DNA of 64,000 bases from Blepharisma stoltei (lineage: Eukaryota > Ciliophora > Heterotrichea > Heterotrichida > Blepharismidae): assembly GCA_914767885.1 (NCBI GenBank), contig CAJZBQ010000014.1:372001-436000 (forward strand), given 5' to 3'. Made by a program: the position numbers and the translations under genes. Of this stretch, positions 10,648-22,006 are shown in pieces. Every line of letters begins with the position of its first letter. Positions within the stretch are counted from its first letter, which is position 1. The notes under the pieces were generated by a model that worked only from the letters and a program-made list of their open reading frames with translations, ran no database searches and was not told the DNA's origin.

Positions 10648-11346
10648 TTATATTTCATTATTATTTCTATGAAGCTGGCCAAATTTTGGAGGACTTGTAT
10701 TACCGGTTTCAGTTTTTTCTCTTTCAAAAGCCATCTTAAAATCACCCACACTTTCAGTTTGTTTAACTCGATCAAAGTTTCGATTTTTTCTATACTTTAT
10801 TCTCTTATATTGTAGATGTACATTGGGATTCTCATAAACTTCAGTGACAGCTCTTCTGCTATTTCTTCTGATCGATCCATAATCTCCTTGCTCGTTAGAG
10901 TCAAATCCTTCATATTGATTTTCTGCATCGCCAGACAAGTATGGACTTTGCTCAAGTCTTTCTTGGGCTTCTGGGACAGTGTTTGGGTCAATATCGATAT
11001 ATAGAGGGGGGTGAAATAATTCTTCGTCGTTATAATTTTTCTTAGATTCATTCTGTTCTAACATTGACAAAAAAGAAAACCCAAGCATCTTCTGAGGAAT
11101 TATATGGAGCAGTGGACTATCTTCTGCTGAGTCATTAGAAGTCGCATTAGGCTCCTTTTGAGGCTGGGGTAGCATTTCTGTCTTCAATGATCCACGTCTC
11201 TGACTGCTGATTAGATCACAAAACCCTCCATACGAAGGAACTTGAGGCGTGGAATAGCCAGGATAATTTTGTATCATAGGAGATTTCTCATACCATGGTT
11301 TTTCTTCATGAGAAAGATCAATTTTTGGAAGTTCTTTTTGACTCAT
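10648..11346 (-). CDS. Hypothetical protein, tandem paralogue B (232 aa)
   Basis: Related to the 8922-9464 gene. It carries GYSTPQVPSY, DLISSQRRGSLKTEMLP, DSPLLHIIPQ, a spacer, then IKYRKNR. It is longer at both ends: an N-terminal MSQKELPKIDLSHEEKPW extension and a longer acidic-to-basic C-terminus. Both keep RRGSLK, so a phosphoregulated adaptor is plausible, but that is inference. No enzyme motif is visible. Confidence 0.75.
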   Translation of the reverse strand: MSQKELPKIDLSHEEKPWYEKSPMIQNYPGYSTPQVPSYGGFCDLISSQRRGSLKTEMLPQPQKEPNATSNDSAEDSPLLHIIPQKMLGFSFLSMLEQNESKKNYNDEELFHPPLYIDIDPNTVPEAQERLEQSPYLSGDAENQYEGFDSNEQGDYGSIRRNSRRAVTEVYENPNVHLQYKRIKYRKNRNFDRVKQTESVGDFKMAFEREKTETGNTSPPKFGQLHRNNNEI

Positions 11347-11536
11347 TTGATTTTTTTATTAATAGACATTAAATTTTGATTTTTTATATAAGTTAAAATA
11401 TAAAATATCAAGATTGTAGCCAATATAAAAAACAGAAAATGTATTACTGAACTTCACTTTATATAAATGGCTATTTGGCTATATATTTTAACTTTAAATT
11501 ATTTTGAGTTTTAATCAGAAAATTTATATTTTTCAA

Positions 11537-12523
11537 TTAGCATCCTGAATGTCCGTGCTTAGGGCAATACCTTGTAGAGTACCCTATGGAGAGTAAGTGG
11601 TCGCAAGTTTTACATTGCTTTCCTTTTAATGGCGTAAATATTTTTTCATAAACTATCGACCTACCACTACAGCTTCTGTTTCCTATATTTTTAGGAGTTG
11701 ATGAGCATCTATTAGTAGAGACATTGGATTTTCTTGGTTTTACTGACTCAGAGTGGTTTAATTTTAATTTTAGTTTTCCGTTTTCTTCTTTTAAGGTTTC
11801 GATCTCATCGAGCAAGACTTGTTCTTTTAACTGATACTCGTTTTCTAATTCTTGGATGATATTTTTTTTAGAAGCAGTGCTGAGTTCAGATTCGGGCTTA
11901 TAATGAAAAAGTCCAGAAGATTCATCACTAACCCAACCCCAATCGATAATTAAAAAAAAATCCTTAAACAAATTCAATAATAAAACATTATTTTCTATAT
12001 AGTGCTTCCACGTTAGTGCATCCGCTATAAAATTAAATTTAAGTTAAATTTTAATTTCTTTTTGATTCTTTTGGTCAAAAAAAACATTGGTAACAAAATT
12101 AAAAAATTAGCTAACCAAAAGTAGAGTGAAAAAAATCGACCATTAAATGAGTATGATAAGAACATCTTTTAAGATGCATGATCCATGAGATGAATTTTCA
12201 AACTCGTCATTTTGATTTTCATCATAGCCAGAATCACTTACTTTTTGTTTTTTGATTGAACTCTGCTTGTGCTGAGAAACCTGTAGGAAAGGATAGCTTG
12301 GTCTCTCAGAGCTTTTGGATTTTTTTGTTTTTTTAACTATTGAAGTATTATTGCTTCGATTGCCAGATTGTGGTCTTGAGAGTTTGGAAGAGTGATTTCT
12401 AGATCTAGGTGCTGGAGATTGCTTGGTATTTCTAATAGATTTTTTTAGTGCTTCTTTTAGTCTTAAAATTTCTTCTTTGAGGCGGTTGTTTTCTTCTATT
12501 AGGTTTTGGCTTCTATGTGACAT
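11537..12523 (-). CDS. Coiled-coil protein with Cys/His C-terminus, split by an IES
   Basis: 286 residues once the 126-bp IES at 12028-12153 is removed. The join ILKDVLIIADALTWKHYIENN keeps the frame and reads a TGA as Trp. The N-terminus is a short leucine-zipper-like coil (LIEENNRLKEEILRLKEAL), followed by a basic Ser-rich region. A second coil (ELENEYQLKEQVLLDEIETLKEENGKLKLKL) follows. The C-terminus CKTCDHLLSIGYSTRYCPKHGHSGC has paired CxxC and CxxH-like residues and may bind zinc. Family not recognised. Confidence 0.7.
12028..12153. other. IES in coiled-coil gene (TA-bounded)
   Basis: 126 bp between TA at 12026-12027 and TA at 12152-12153. It contains stops in the host frame. Removal with one TA kept restores the frame. 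AT rich, no clear terminal inverted repeat. Confidence 0.7.
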
Positions 12524-12799
12524 TTTTGAAATCTGTGAGCGAACAAAATATTTAATTTAATCTAAATCCTATTTTATTAAGATATTCTTATCTCTTATTA
12601 TTGATTAAAGAGAATTCTTCTATAGCAGCCATTTACTTACTTACTTCCAAATTCAATCGCTCTTAATTGCGCTGCTAAGTTATCCATTTATACATTATCA
12701 CTTATAATAATCATATTACCTTCTATAATTCTTAGGATCATTTCACTTCATATATGAATTATCCTTATTCCATTATTTCTAGATAAATAATTGATTGAT

Positions 12800-15700
12800 A
12801 TGCTGAAACAGGTTCGATTATGTCCTTCAGGATGTCAATATTGGAACAAATCAGTCCTTGCCCGTGGAGGCAACCTGCTTGCTTACTGCTCAACTCTTGC
12901 AATTTACTTCATAGACCTCGACACCTATAACATAACCAAAATAATTGCCGCTCACGAACAGACCATCTCCTGCTTATCATGGAGCATCCCAAACCCTTCC
13001 TTACTGGCATCAGTTTCATCAGACAACTCCCTCTATGTGTGGAACATTAATCACGATGAGCCAGAACTTTATATGCAACTCACCACTGCAGTTCTTATGA
13101 TGGAGTTCAATCCTTATAAAGAAAACGAAATTTTATTTCTCCATGAGAATGGGGACATAAGAATCCTCAATACAATTACTAGGACCATCACCAGGAAGGC
13201 TAATTATGTAGGGGTAAGGCCAAGCGTAATGAGATTTCACCCTAGTGCTGAAGGGAGGTTTGCGCTGGGCTGTGCAGAAGGAGTAGCGCTATTTGCAGAA
13301 ATGGGACATGACAACGTAAAAAGACTAGAAATGCCGAAACAGCCAGCTGCTGCTGAAGATGTGCAATGGGATCCACTCTCTGATAAGTATTTGCTAGTTT
13401 CCTTTAAAGATGGGAGCATGGTGCTATTCGATGCTGTTGAAGCAGGCATCCTGCAAACGTTTGACAGGCAAGGAGCAGGGATAAGAAGCATTGCCTGGAA
13501 CAAAAAAAGTCCTGGAGAATTTTTCACAACAAGTGATAAGATTGCTGCTTTAAAAGTCTGAAACGTTTCTAAAGCTTCACCAATTGATACAATCAAGCTT
13601 GGAAATACAGGAATAAGGCAAATTTCCTATTTACATGATAGGGCTTCACTTATATGCTCATTTAAGAGTGGAGCTGTAGGAGTTTTTTCATTAATTAAAA
13701 AGAAGCTCGAGTTTTGCACTGAATCTGGGCACGCTGAAACTGTTTTTGATATTAAAATCAACCCTCAGAACAAAAATTTGTTGGCTACAGCTTCTTATGA
13801 TGGGAGTGTGAAAATCTGGGATTTGAGGACCATGAAAAATATTGAGACTTTATATTCAGATGCTCTAGAGCCTGGCCAGTATAAGATTCAAGCTAAATCA
13901 GTTTTATATGGTGTTGCTTGGGGACCAGACACACTAATTGCAGCTTGCAGTGCAAAAGGAGACGTGTATTTATTTGACTATTCGAAGCCAAAACTATTGC
14001 ATAGGTTTAGACCTACAATAGAAGCTCCTATATTTAGAATCGACTGGAGCCCATTAGATCCTAATATGCTTGCTATTGGGACATCAGATAACTATTTAGT
14101 CACTATTAGATTAGATGAACAGAGACTCGTCAAAACCAAAATGATCCGCCATGTTCACACTGTTTACGGGGTATCCTGGCATCCTACGATTCCTAATAGA
14201 ATTGCAACTGGGTGTCAAGACTCAAGGGTTCGTGTATATGATTTAGCATCAGGTAATGATACCTGCATTGAGCTGCGCGGCCATGATGCAAAAGTGTTCA
14301 ATATAGTTTGGAACCCAGAATTCAACAACCTTTTAGCATCTTCTTCTGATGATCGCTCAGTTATAGTATGGAACACAACTGAAAGGACTATATATAGAAG
14401 ACTGGCAGGGCATACACAAAATACAAGAGCTGTGGCTTGGAATTCAGAACTACCTTGGATGCTTATTTCTGGGGCTTGAGATAGCAAAATTATGATATGG
14501 GATATCAGGACAGGGAATTGCTTATACACGGCTCATGAGCATCATGCTGATATTTACGGAATTTGTACACATCCAGCTAGGCCATTTCTATTTATATCGT
14601 GCTCCAGAGACACTTCAATTAGGTTTTGGAGCTTACTTCCATCAATTGAGGTAGAAAAATTTTGATTTATTTGCAATCAAGTGATATATCTGGGCTTTTA
14701 TTAACCTTGAAGATTATAAATTATAAGCACAGAAAATATATAGGGTTTTACCCTGCGTAGCCCTATATTTTCGATCGAAATAAATTAATTTTTAACTCTA
14801 TCAAATGCACCTAACTTATAGGATTGTCAATAATTTCAGGGGGTTAGAAGATTATGTTGAAAAGCTCGAAATAAAAGTACTAGTGAATCAAGATTTATCC
14901 AGCCTAGTAAGCGCTCAAGGATCGCTTGATCCTAACGCGCCTTTTATGCTATGCGGCTCAGGAAGTAAAGCTGTTCTGCAAAAATTGGCATCATGTAATG
15001 AAGTCGAAAGATATAAAGCGCTGCTAACATTCTTTAGGTTCAGAGGAGGAGAAGATGAATTCTTTGACATCCTCAACTTTTTATTGAATAAAAAGGAGTG
15101 TAACCCTAATGATCAAATTTTACCTATCGAATCGATTTGCCAGTCCAAAAAATCAAGAGCAGCTGAGTTAGAAACTGCATCAGGAATGGCATTTCTAGGC
15201 AGCGCCCTTGCTAAAAAAGAAGACAGGCTTATCGAGGCTGCAAAGATTCACTTAAAGCTCGGTAACATCAGACAATATTGCGAATTAATGATAAAACTTG
15301 AAAAATGGGAACGTGCTCTTGCATTTGCACCCGGATTCTGCCTGGATTATTGGCAAAATGTTGCAGAACGTTATGCTCAATATCTCGGACAAAACGAAAA
15401 AGAAGAGACTGCAGCTGTTTACCTTGCATGTGGAAAGGTTGATAAAGCCATCAAATTCTTCCAAAAACGCAGAGACCATGACGATGCCCTTTTAGTTGCA
15501 GCAAGCAAAAGTGCAGGAGTTTTTGGGGTTGTTCCCCAAGAAGGGCCTAGAAATACAGCAGAAGGCCAGCATGATGTTTCTAAGCTCCAAGAAATTACTT
15601 CAAACTTAGCAGAAGAATTCTTTGCTGACTGCAATTCAATTTTATCAGCAGCTTCTCATCTTTCATTGCCAGACCCAGACGGAGCACTTACAAAGCTTTT

Positions 15701-16637
15701 AAGAGCTCACGAAGTTACCTATGCTTATGTGCTCGCAAAGCTATATTTATTGCCTCAAAAATCTATTTTATTTATTCTAGCTAAAAAAGCTGAAAAATCC
15801 CAAGATTGGGAACTTATGATGAAATTGCTAGAAAACAACCTCGACCTTAAAGAACTCTTTGCTGCAAGATTGCCTGTGGGCTATGATTATAAAACTTTTG
15901 GCTTGCTAAATCAAAATGATTATGCAAATAAAGCAGAAGATGAACTGAGGACTGAACACTTAAAAGAAGCGATAAGATATTATGTAGTAGCTAGATATGC
16001 ACAAAAAGCGTGCCAGGTCGCTATTACAATGTTTAGAGACTACCTGCAGCAGGGTAACGATTTGTCAGAGCTTTTTGAAATGGTCGAATATTTAGGCTAC
16101 TTAAATTTAGAGCCAGTGACTAAAGAAGTCAAAGCAGAAATTTTAGCTATTGGGGCTTTATTAGGCGCTATTCATAGCACTTGGAGAGGCTATTCAATTT
16201 CTCATATACTAACCTCTACTTATAGTAACATTTGCAGGCATCAAAATTTGAATTTGCCAATTCCTTTCTCCTTTGGGATGATGCTAAATGTATTGCAAGA
16301 TATTAAAAGAATCCCTGATCAAGTTAAAGAGCAGATTCCAGGCATAATCAGCAATTTAGGCCCAGAAGATGGAGAATCGTTGCAGTATATTTATGATGGG
16401 CTTGGGAAAAGAGAAATAAGCCAGCAAGCGAACAATCAAATTAAGCTGATAGGGTCGAATTTGCCAGCAAATAATTTGCATGCAAATATGCCTGTTTCAG
16501 TGTTTAACAGAAGGATAATTCAAGGACCTTCATATTCAATGGGAAACTTCGCAATAGGATTAGATGAAGCTTTGATGTGGGCAAAGGTGAATCCTTTTTC
16601 ACCAATGAACGATGGATCTATTATTAATCCTTATTAA
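12800..16637 (+). CDS. WDR17: WDR17 homologue
   Basis: 1214 residues after removing a 193-bp IES (14654-14846). The ATG at 12800 is chosen because MLKQVRLCPSGCQYWNKS matches the human WDR17 start MRQVRLLAAGCQPWNKD. The N-terminal half is two WD40 propellers. Examples are LATASYDGSVKIWDLRT, ATGCQDSRVRVYDLASG and LISGAWDSKIMIWDIRTGNCLY, with several Trp from TGA. The C-terminal half is helical and carries EERL-like EDRLIEAAKIHLKLGNIRQYCELMIKLEKW, matching WDR17 beyond the WD repeats. WDR17 is poorly characterised; its layout resembles coat and IFT-type scaffold proteins. No spliceosomal intron was needed. Confidence 0.93.
14654..14846. other. IES in WDR17 (TA-bounded)
   Basis: 193 bp, junctions GAGG-TAGAA and GGGT-TAGAA, so the direct repeat is TAGAA. 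Removal leaving one TA joins LLPSIEV to EDYVEKLEIKVLV in frame. Inside is a hairpin with arms GAAAATATATAGGG and CCCTATATTTTC. Confidence 0.8.
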
Positions 16638-16832
16638 GATCTTAATTCTAGTATCTAAACAGGAATTTAATTTTATTAATTAAATTACATGAAAACCATG
16701 CAAATAAACTTTTATTTTAAGCTTAGCATAATGCTACCAATACATAGAGCAGCCTTTTCAATTTTTTAAGCTTCAAAGGTATTTAATACATAATAATTTA
16801 TTGACTAAAAAAAGTAATTAAATAATAAATTG

Positions 16833-17741
16833 ATGGAAATTCAACAAAATTTGGAGTCATTTGATCCTCTTGAAGAAGAAAAAGATTTTATCAGTGAGCA
16901 AGCCTTCAATGATACCGAAGAAAATAGTGCTACGTCCTCTATAGAGCGTATTAGTAAAGTAAAAATTTTAAAGGATGGGAAAGATTTTGCAGAAAATAAT
17001 CCTCGATTTGATGATCTTTTGAGGATTATTGATGAATGTGAAAGAAATAATAAAATCAACCTTGATAGGCTCAAAATCTTCACAGAAACCATTGCGTTTA
17101 ATGAAATCCCTTTATGAAAACTTGTAGTTGCAAATGAAGTTTCTTCTAAGACGCTAAAGAACGTAATTTTTGATGAACTAAAGCTCTACAAAGAGAGAAT
17201 AAAAAACGATATATATAGGCATACATTGAATTCAGCATTTTCCAAAGTATAGCCCCTGAAATATTTAAGATCATTATTGGCCATGATTTCAATTTCCGAA
17301 ATTAATTTAATTTGCCAGCTTTTTTGAAAAGTAAAAACAAAAATGACAAATCTCCATTTATGGTTTTAAGGTGCCTAATCAAACTTATACTATATATAAG
17401 GCAGGTGTCCAGTACCATATTTTTTCTGGTCGGTATTTTGCTGGGGTATAGAGATCTATTAGTGTGCATGAATTATAGTTTCACAGCTGAAGAAGTTGAA
17501 GCTGAAGATCGAAAACATGGAGGCCCGAGAAAATAGGCTTAGCTATAACATATGAAAAGCAATCAAAAGTAACAACTTACTTTGTATAGCATTTTTGATA
17601 TTTTCAAGCTCTTCTCATACTTCTCAATCTTTTTCAAAACATTTAGCTTATTCAGTGACATATTTTCTTATTGCTAAAATGTTTGGTATTATCTGGGCAC
17701 TTGTATTTTTTGGTTTGCGAAAGCATTTTGCTTCTCATTAA
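16833..17741 (+). CDS. Coiled-coil protein with C-terminal hydrophobic segments, split by an IES
   Basis: 226 residues after removal of the IES at 17250-17477 (join SKV-VSQLKKLKLKIENMEARENR). Acidic N-terminus, then a helical region, a coiled coil across the IES junction, and two hydrophobic segments near the end (LLCIAFLIF and YFLIAKMFGIIWALVFFGL). It ends with a short basic tail, KHFASH. The layout suits a tail-anchored membrane protein, possibly SNARE or ER-adaptor like (inference). The 16833 ATG follows an in-frame TTG and is the first ATG. Confidence 0.7.
17250..17477. other. Repeated IES family, copy 1 (TATAGCCCC)
   Basis: 228 bp, beginning TAGCCCCTGAAATATT after a retained TA and ending GCATGAATTA-TA. 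It is homologous along its length to the IES at 32769-32997 in an unrelated gene. Shared internal marks are TTTTTTCTGGTCGGTATT and GCTGGGGTATAGAGATCTAT. Confidence 0.85.
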
Positions 17742-17787
17742 ATTTTAAAACTAAAGAAATCTTTAAAATTTCATTAAATATAATTAA

Positions 17788-19662
17788 ATGATAGGAATTA
17801 GAGTTTTAAGAAGATTTGCCAGTATTCCTGGAGGCGCAGGCACTTCTATCTTAAAGCGTGAACTTTTAGCTGATGTATGACAACTGAATACCCCTTTAAC
17901 TTGGATCAAAAATTCTGTTTAATTTAAAGGAGGTCTTTTTAAAAAATTTTTTAAAAAATAAAAAATATAAGTGAATATATTTTTTTGAGTTATAATTGGA
18001 GAATTCATTATACAATGAATTGCTTCAGCGTCCCAGCTGTTTAAATAGTATCTAATTGTAGTCCCCTTACTCCCCCCCCCCCCCCTCCGTGAGCGAACAA
18101 AACCATTAGAAAAAATCGCCATTTTTTGACCAAAAACCCACCCTCCGTGAGTGAACAAAAATTTTTTTAATAGAAAAAATTTTAATGGAAAAAAATTTTG
18201 ATATATAAGTGATAATTAGTATAATGAAATCTAGAGCTAATTCTGTTTAATTTTAAACAAATTGCGTTTTAAAACATAAATTTTGCAAATTAAATTAATA
18301 TTTGCTTCCCAATTTTTGCAAATTAGGATTTTTTTAAATTTCGAAAAAATATATTTTTTATAAAATTTATATATAAATTTTTTTTAAAAAAAAAAATTAA
18401 CCCCCCTCCGTGAGCGAACAAAATTTTTTTGTTCGCTCACGGAGGGGGGGGGGGGAGTTAGTAAATTTGTTCAAATCTATTTATTAAAAAATTAATTCAC
18501 TATAAAATTTCCCATTTAATGAAAAATTAAAATTTTGTACAATTTAAATGGGGGAGTGAGTATCAAATATACTGCATATTGCCTTTCTGGCTCCCATGCA
18601 ATGCGTGCAGAATTTCAAAGGACAATTTCAGATTTTATAACTCACCTAGTGCTTTATAAAGTAAACGAGCTGTCGAAGAGAGTGCCTGATGATTTCTTTA
18701 ACTATGGTAAGAAATATTAAGGATATGCGAAATTCAAAAATGTTGGTGCTATGATCCCTGGAATATTATTTGGGATTTCAGGCGTTTATAACCTTGCAAT
18801 GCCCGTTTGTTCTTTAATTGTGAGAAGCCCAGATATTCCAGAGCTGACACTGAATTTTTGGTCACTTTTGGTAAAGAACATTTAGTCCATTACTGCATCC
18901 TCAGTTGCAGAATTCTACGTAACATACAAAAACCTTGGAGATATTTCAAGCGAACCGGCAGCAAATAATGTTATTAAAAGGATAATTGAAAGAACAGCGC
19001 TACTCTATAAAATATGAAAGCAGCATTACCTTGTGGACCCAATTCAGCATGCAATTATTAATGAAAATATTATTTCAATTGCAGGCGTCATCATTCCTAT
19101 CACCACAAGCTTTATATGCTACTATACAGGCTGGATTTGGCTAGATATCATGGGAAGGATGCTGAATGGATTGCTACAACTGCATATTTCAAATTCTATG
19201 TTCAGTGAAAATATGACAGTAATTTTAGGCAAAAGCTTATCAAAAACCCAATTGGAAATTGTTAAAAAAATCTTAGAAGATCGGGACACCATTCAAAAAG
19301 TTGAAGGATTAAAAACTGAGCAGTTGACCTCAAAATCTATGAAGCTATATATGGATGTAATCTATAATGCAAAAGAAATCACCGAAAATATTATTGAGGT
19401 ACTGGAAGATGATATTAGTCAAATTTCTACTGATTCTGAAGTACAAAAAAAGATCAGGAAATTGATTGGAAAATCAAACGATCTTGTGATTACACATCAA
19501 ACAGAAATTATTAAAGACATGGAAGAGGATGTGAAAAAGAAATATCCATTGATCTCGCAAATCGATATAGAGCTCTCTAGCAAAAATATTAACCCTGCTT
19601 ATGAGGGAGTAGTTACTGAGTCTGATGACGACGAAGATGGACAAAAAAAGGATAAGGTTTAA
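17788..19662 (+). CDS. SLC30A9-like cation diffusion facilitator
   Basis: 408 residues after removing a large IES (17922-18539) and two 15-nt introns (18707-18721, 18871-18885). Recognised by SGSHAMRAEFQRTISDFITHLVL (TM2), NYGYAKFKNVGAMIPGILFGISGVYNL, DPIQHAIINENIISIAGVII (TM5) and a C-terminal cytoplasmic domain ending in an acidic tail. SLC30A9 proteins export zinc, mainly from mitochondria; MIGIRVLRRFASIPGG at the N-terminus looks like a mitochondrial presequence. The usual TM2/TM5 metal residues look altered (Q where H is common; NEN in TM5), so transport may differ. The exact IES right edge is uncertain by a few codons. Confidence 0.75.
17922..18539. other. IES in SLC30A9-like gene, containing MITE M2
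   Basis: 618 bp between TA at 17920-17921 and TA at 18538-18539; in-frame joining gives IKNSVYNLNGGVSIKY. It carries M2 at 18070-18457. A hairpin CCCATTTAA...TTAAATGGGGGAG crosses the right edge (18510-18554), so the true right boundary could lie a few bases further. Confidence 0.6.
18070..18457 (+). mobile_element. MITE M2 (GAGCGAAC variant)
   Basis: 388 bp, TTA at 18067-18069 and 18458-18460. Terminal motif CTCCGTGAGCGAACAAAA, two left-arm copies (the inner one GTGAGTGAAC) and a right hairpin. Nearly identical along its length to M12 (56255-56642), also 388 bp. Confidence 0.92.
18707..18721 (+). other. 15-nt intron in SLC30A9-like gene
   Basis: GTAAGAAATATTAAG contains an in-frame TAA; removal gives FNYGYAKFKN, a conserved SLC30A9-type stretch. 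Confidence 0.88.
18871..18885 (+). other. 15-nt intron in SLC30A9-like gene
   Basis: GTAAAGAACATTTAG contains an in-frame TAG; removal joins WSLL to SITASSVAEF. Confidence 0.88.
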
Positions 19663-19756
19663 GTTAACTCCCACTTAATTACAATGAGATTTCATTGATC
19701 AATCAGCAATTTAATTATATTAAACGACCGGCAAATCTGTAAGGTTTATTTATGTG

Positions 19757-21815
19757 TTAATCTTCTTCATCCTCTTCCTCCTCTTTCTCCTCCTCCTCTT
19801 CTCCTTCTTCTTCTTCTTCCTCTTCATCCTCTTCTTCTTCCTCTTCTTCTTGTAGCCACTCTACAAACGGAGCCATCTACTTAGCAGATACCTGAGCTTT
19901 CAAATCATCTGACTGTGTTTCATTGTACCAATTGATAATCGCTTCTTCATTAATTACATCAGCCTCATAAAGCACTTTAACAATCCAATTAAATTGACTT
20001 TTGCAGCTTAAATTTTGAATATGGCTTTCTATTTCCCTGATTGTTTGCGATTTTTCATGCTCACTTCTCACATAAATTTCCAAAATCCCTTTCCATTTCT
20101 TGATGTGTCCTGCTGGTTTTACAGGGGCTGTGTCCAGAATTCCTTTCACAATCCCTGTTATGCAGTTTTCAAAGCTTTGGTTTGCAGAAAATTTCAATGA
20201 ATTAATTTCGACCTTTACATTTTCTACATCATCATCCCTTTCTATGGCTTCAGCTACCATTTGTGTAATTTCTTCAATAAAATCTATCATAAACCTTACG
20301 TTCTTTGCTCATTCCCTTCTGAGGAATTATGATTTCGCCTTCGTCTGAGCTTTCATCAGACTCGCTTTGCTCTTCTTCAGATTCAAGCCAATAGAATTTC
20401 CCACCTATGCACTGTCCTTCTATTTTTTTAGCAGTCAAAGATTCATGAAGCTCTGGGTCAAGTTCTCTATTAAAAATAAAGCCTTTTCCTAAATCAGTTC
20501 CCTCATCTGATTTTTCATATTTTTTATGGTGAGAGTCATACTTATATAGAGAAACTCTAGCAGTTTCAGGAATAACTGTGTCTTCGTTCAAAACCACATC
20601 TTTGCAGATAATGCTGCCTCGAAGGAGTCTCGAATTTTTTCCGATATCAGCATTCGTGCATATAATGGCATGAGAAATTACGCAGCCATCTTCTACAAGT
20701 ACATTATCTCATATATAAGAATGCTCAATAGTCACCCCGTTTCCTATTATGCAGCCCCTTCCTATAACGCTACCCGTTATGTGAGTTTTGTCTCCTATTT
20801 TTGTTCCACTTCCAATCGCTGTAGGCGGGTCTATAGTTGATGTGTGCCCTATTTGTACTTTATCTTCTTTATAAATACTATTCCTGCTACATTTATAGCA
20901 AGTGGGAGTGGTAGGAGGAATTAGGTTTGTTGACAAGCAGACGGGGTGCATTCATCTATTCATGATATCTCTTGAAATCGCATCATAAACCTGCGGGACC
21001 TTTACTTGGGCTAGATATTGATGCTTAGGAATCACATATGCTGCAAATTTGTCTGAGTAGATTTCTGAAGTAATCAGATCCTTCATTAAATGGTCTCTTA
21101 AATCATGGTAGTCAAAGCTGTCAGAGAAATAATGCAAAACATCGTGAGAGCAGATGTTGATTCCGGTGTCGACTAAATCATAGCGAACTTTGAACTGTCT
21201 CGCTGCTTTGAATTTTATGTTGCTGTTCATTTTAGCTTGGGAGCAGCCTGAAATGCAGTCGTATTGGAGGATTTGATCTTGGTCGAGGACTACAACAGTT
21301 TGATCTTCCTCAGTCCTCAATGGGCTATCTACTCTTTCTTCTTTAAAAACCTTGGTTAAGATAAATTCTTTGTTTTCGTGACGAAGTTCTTTGTGCTTAT
21401 TGATTGCGTCTTGCAAGTTAGCATTCCCTACACAGTCTGCAAAAAGTAATAGAAAATCTTTGCGAATGATTTGTTTTGCATCCAATTCTCTGAAGACATC
21501 ACCAAGACTTTTGCAGGAAGGCTGATAAAGAGGGATTACTTGAAAGTGGGAATAGTGCTGAGATTCAATATAATCAAGCACTTGCTGAGCGTGAGAGCAG
21601 CAAAAGATGTAAATCTTTTTGATTTTATTGAGAGCTAATAGTTCAAGGGTGTATTCAATCATTGGAATATTGCAGAGTGGAATTAGAGCTTTCGGAGTAT
21701 CATTAGTTATAGGCCAAAATGCACGTGTGAAGCTGTCAGCTACCATGACTGCGACTATTTCATCTTTTTCTTTGATTTCATCACCTGCTTGGGAATGCTC
21801 TGAAGGTTTAGACAT
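19757..21815 (-). CDS. EIF2B5: Translation initiation factor eIF2B epsilon
   Basis: 675 residues after removing a 16-nt intron (20284-20299) and a 15-nt intron (19877-19891). The order is a nucleotidyltransferase-like domain (VAVMVADSFTRAFWPITNDTPKALIPLCNIPMIEYTLELL), left-handed beta-helix hexapeptides (IGSGTKIGDKTHITGSVIGRGCIIGNGVTIEHSYIW) and a C-terminal W2 domain. W2 ends APFVEWLQEEEEEEE with a long acidic tail, as in GEF catalytic domains. eIF2B-epsilon exchanges GDP for GTP on eIF2. The repetitive GAA/GAG tail gives a TTC/TCC-rich tract at 19762-19850. Two tryptophans are TGA. Confidence 0.95.
19877..19891 (-). other. 15-nt intron in eIF2B-epsilon
   Basis: Minus-strand GTATCTGCTAAGTAG ends in a stop; removal joins DLKAQ to MAPFVEWLQEEEE, the expected W2 end. 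Confidence 0.9.
20284..20299 (-). other. 16-nt intron in eIF2B-epsilon
   Basis: Minus-strand GTAAGGTTTATGATAG. Only 16 nt, not 15, rejoins SKE-H-FIEEITQMV in frame. Confidence 0.82.
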
Positions 21816-22006
21816 TTATATTATATCAAGACTTAAAGATTAGTATGTAATCTTAAGAGACTTAAAAAATAATATATATAAGATTGCACAAGATATGCTA
21901 TGCCTAAATCTATCCAATTCAAGCTTTGGACTAATTTATAGAGCATAGGTGAATCTCATGCTCTCTGTCAAAATTGGGTAAGTTAGGCTAAATTAGCACA
22001 AAATGC

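Noticed and set aside
17460-17535. Frame reading EEVEAEDRKHGGPRK, like the AEDRKHG of the TMBIM genes
   Set aside because: Another frame through the same bases continues the coiled-coil gene after IES removal to a full C-terminus with membrane segments. The match is short and likely coincidental.
19762-19850. TTC/TCC-rich tract as a simple repeat or regulatory element
   Set aside because: It is the coding strand complement of the acidic (Glu-rich) C-terminus of eIF2B-epsilon.
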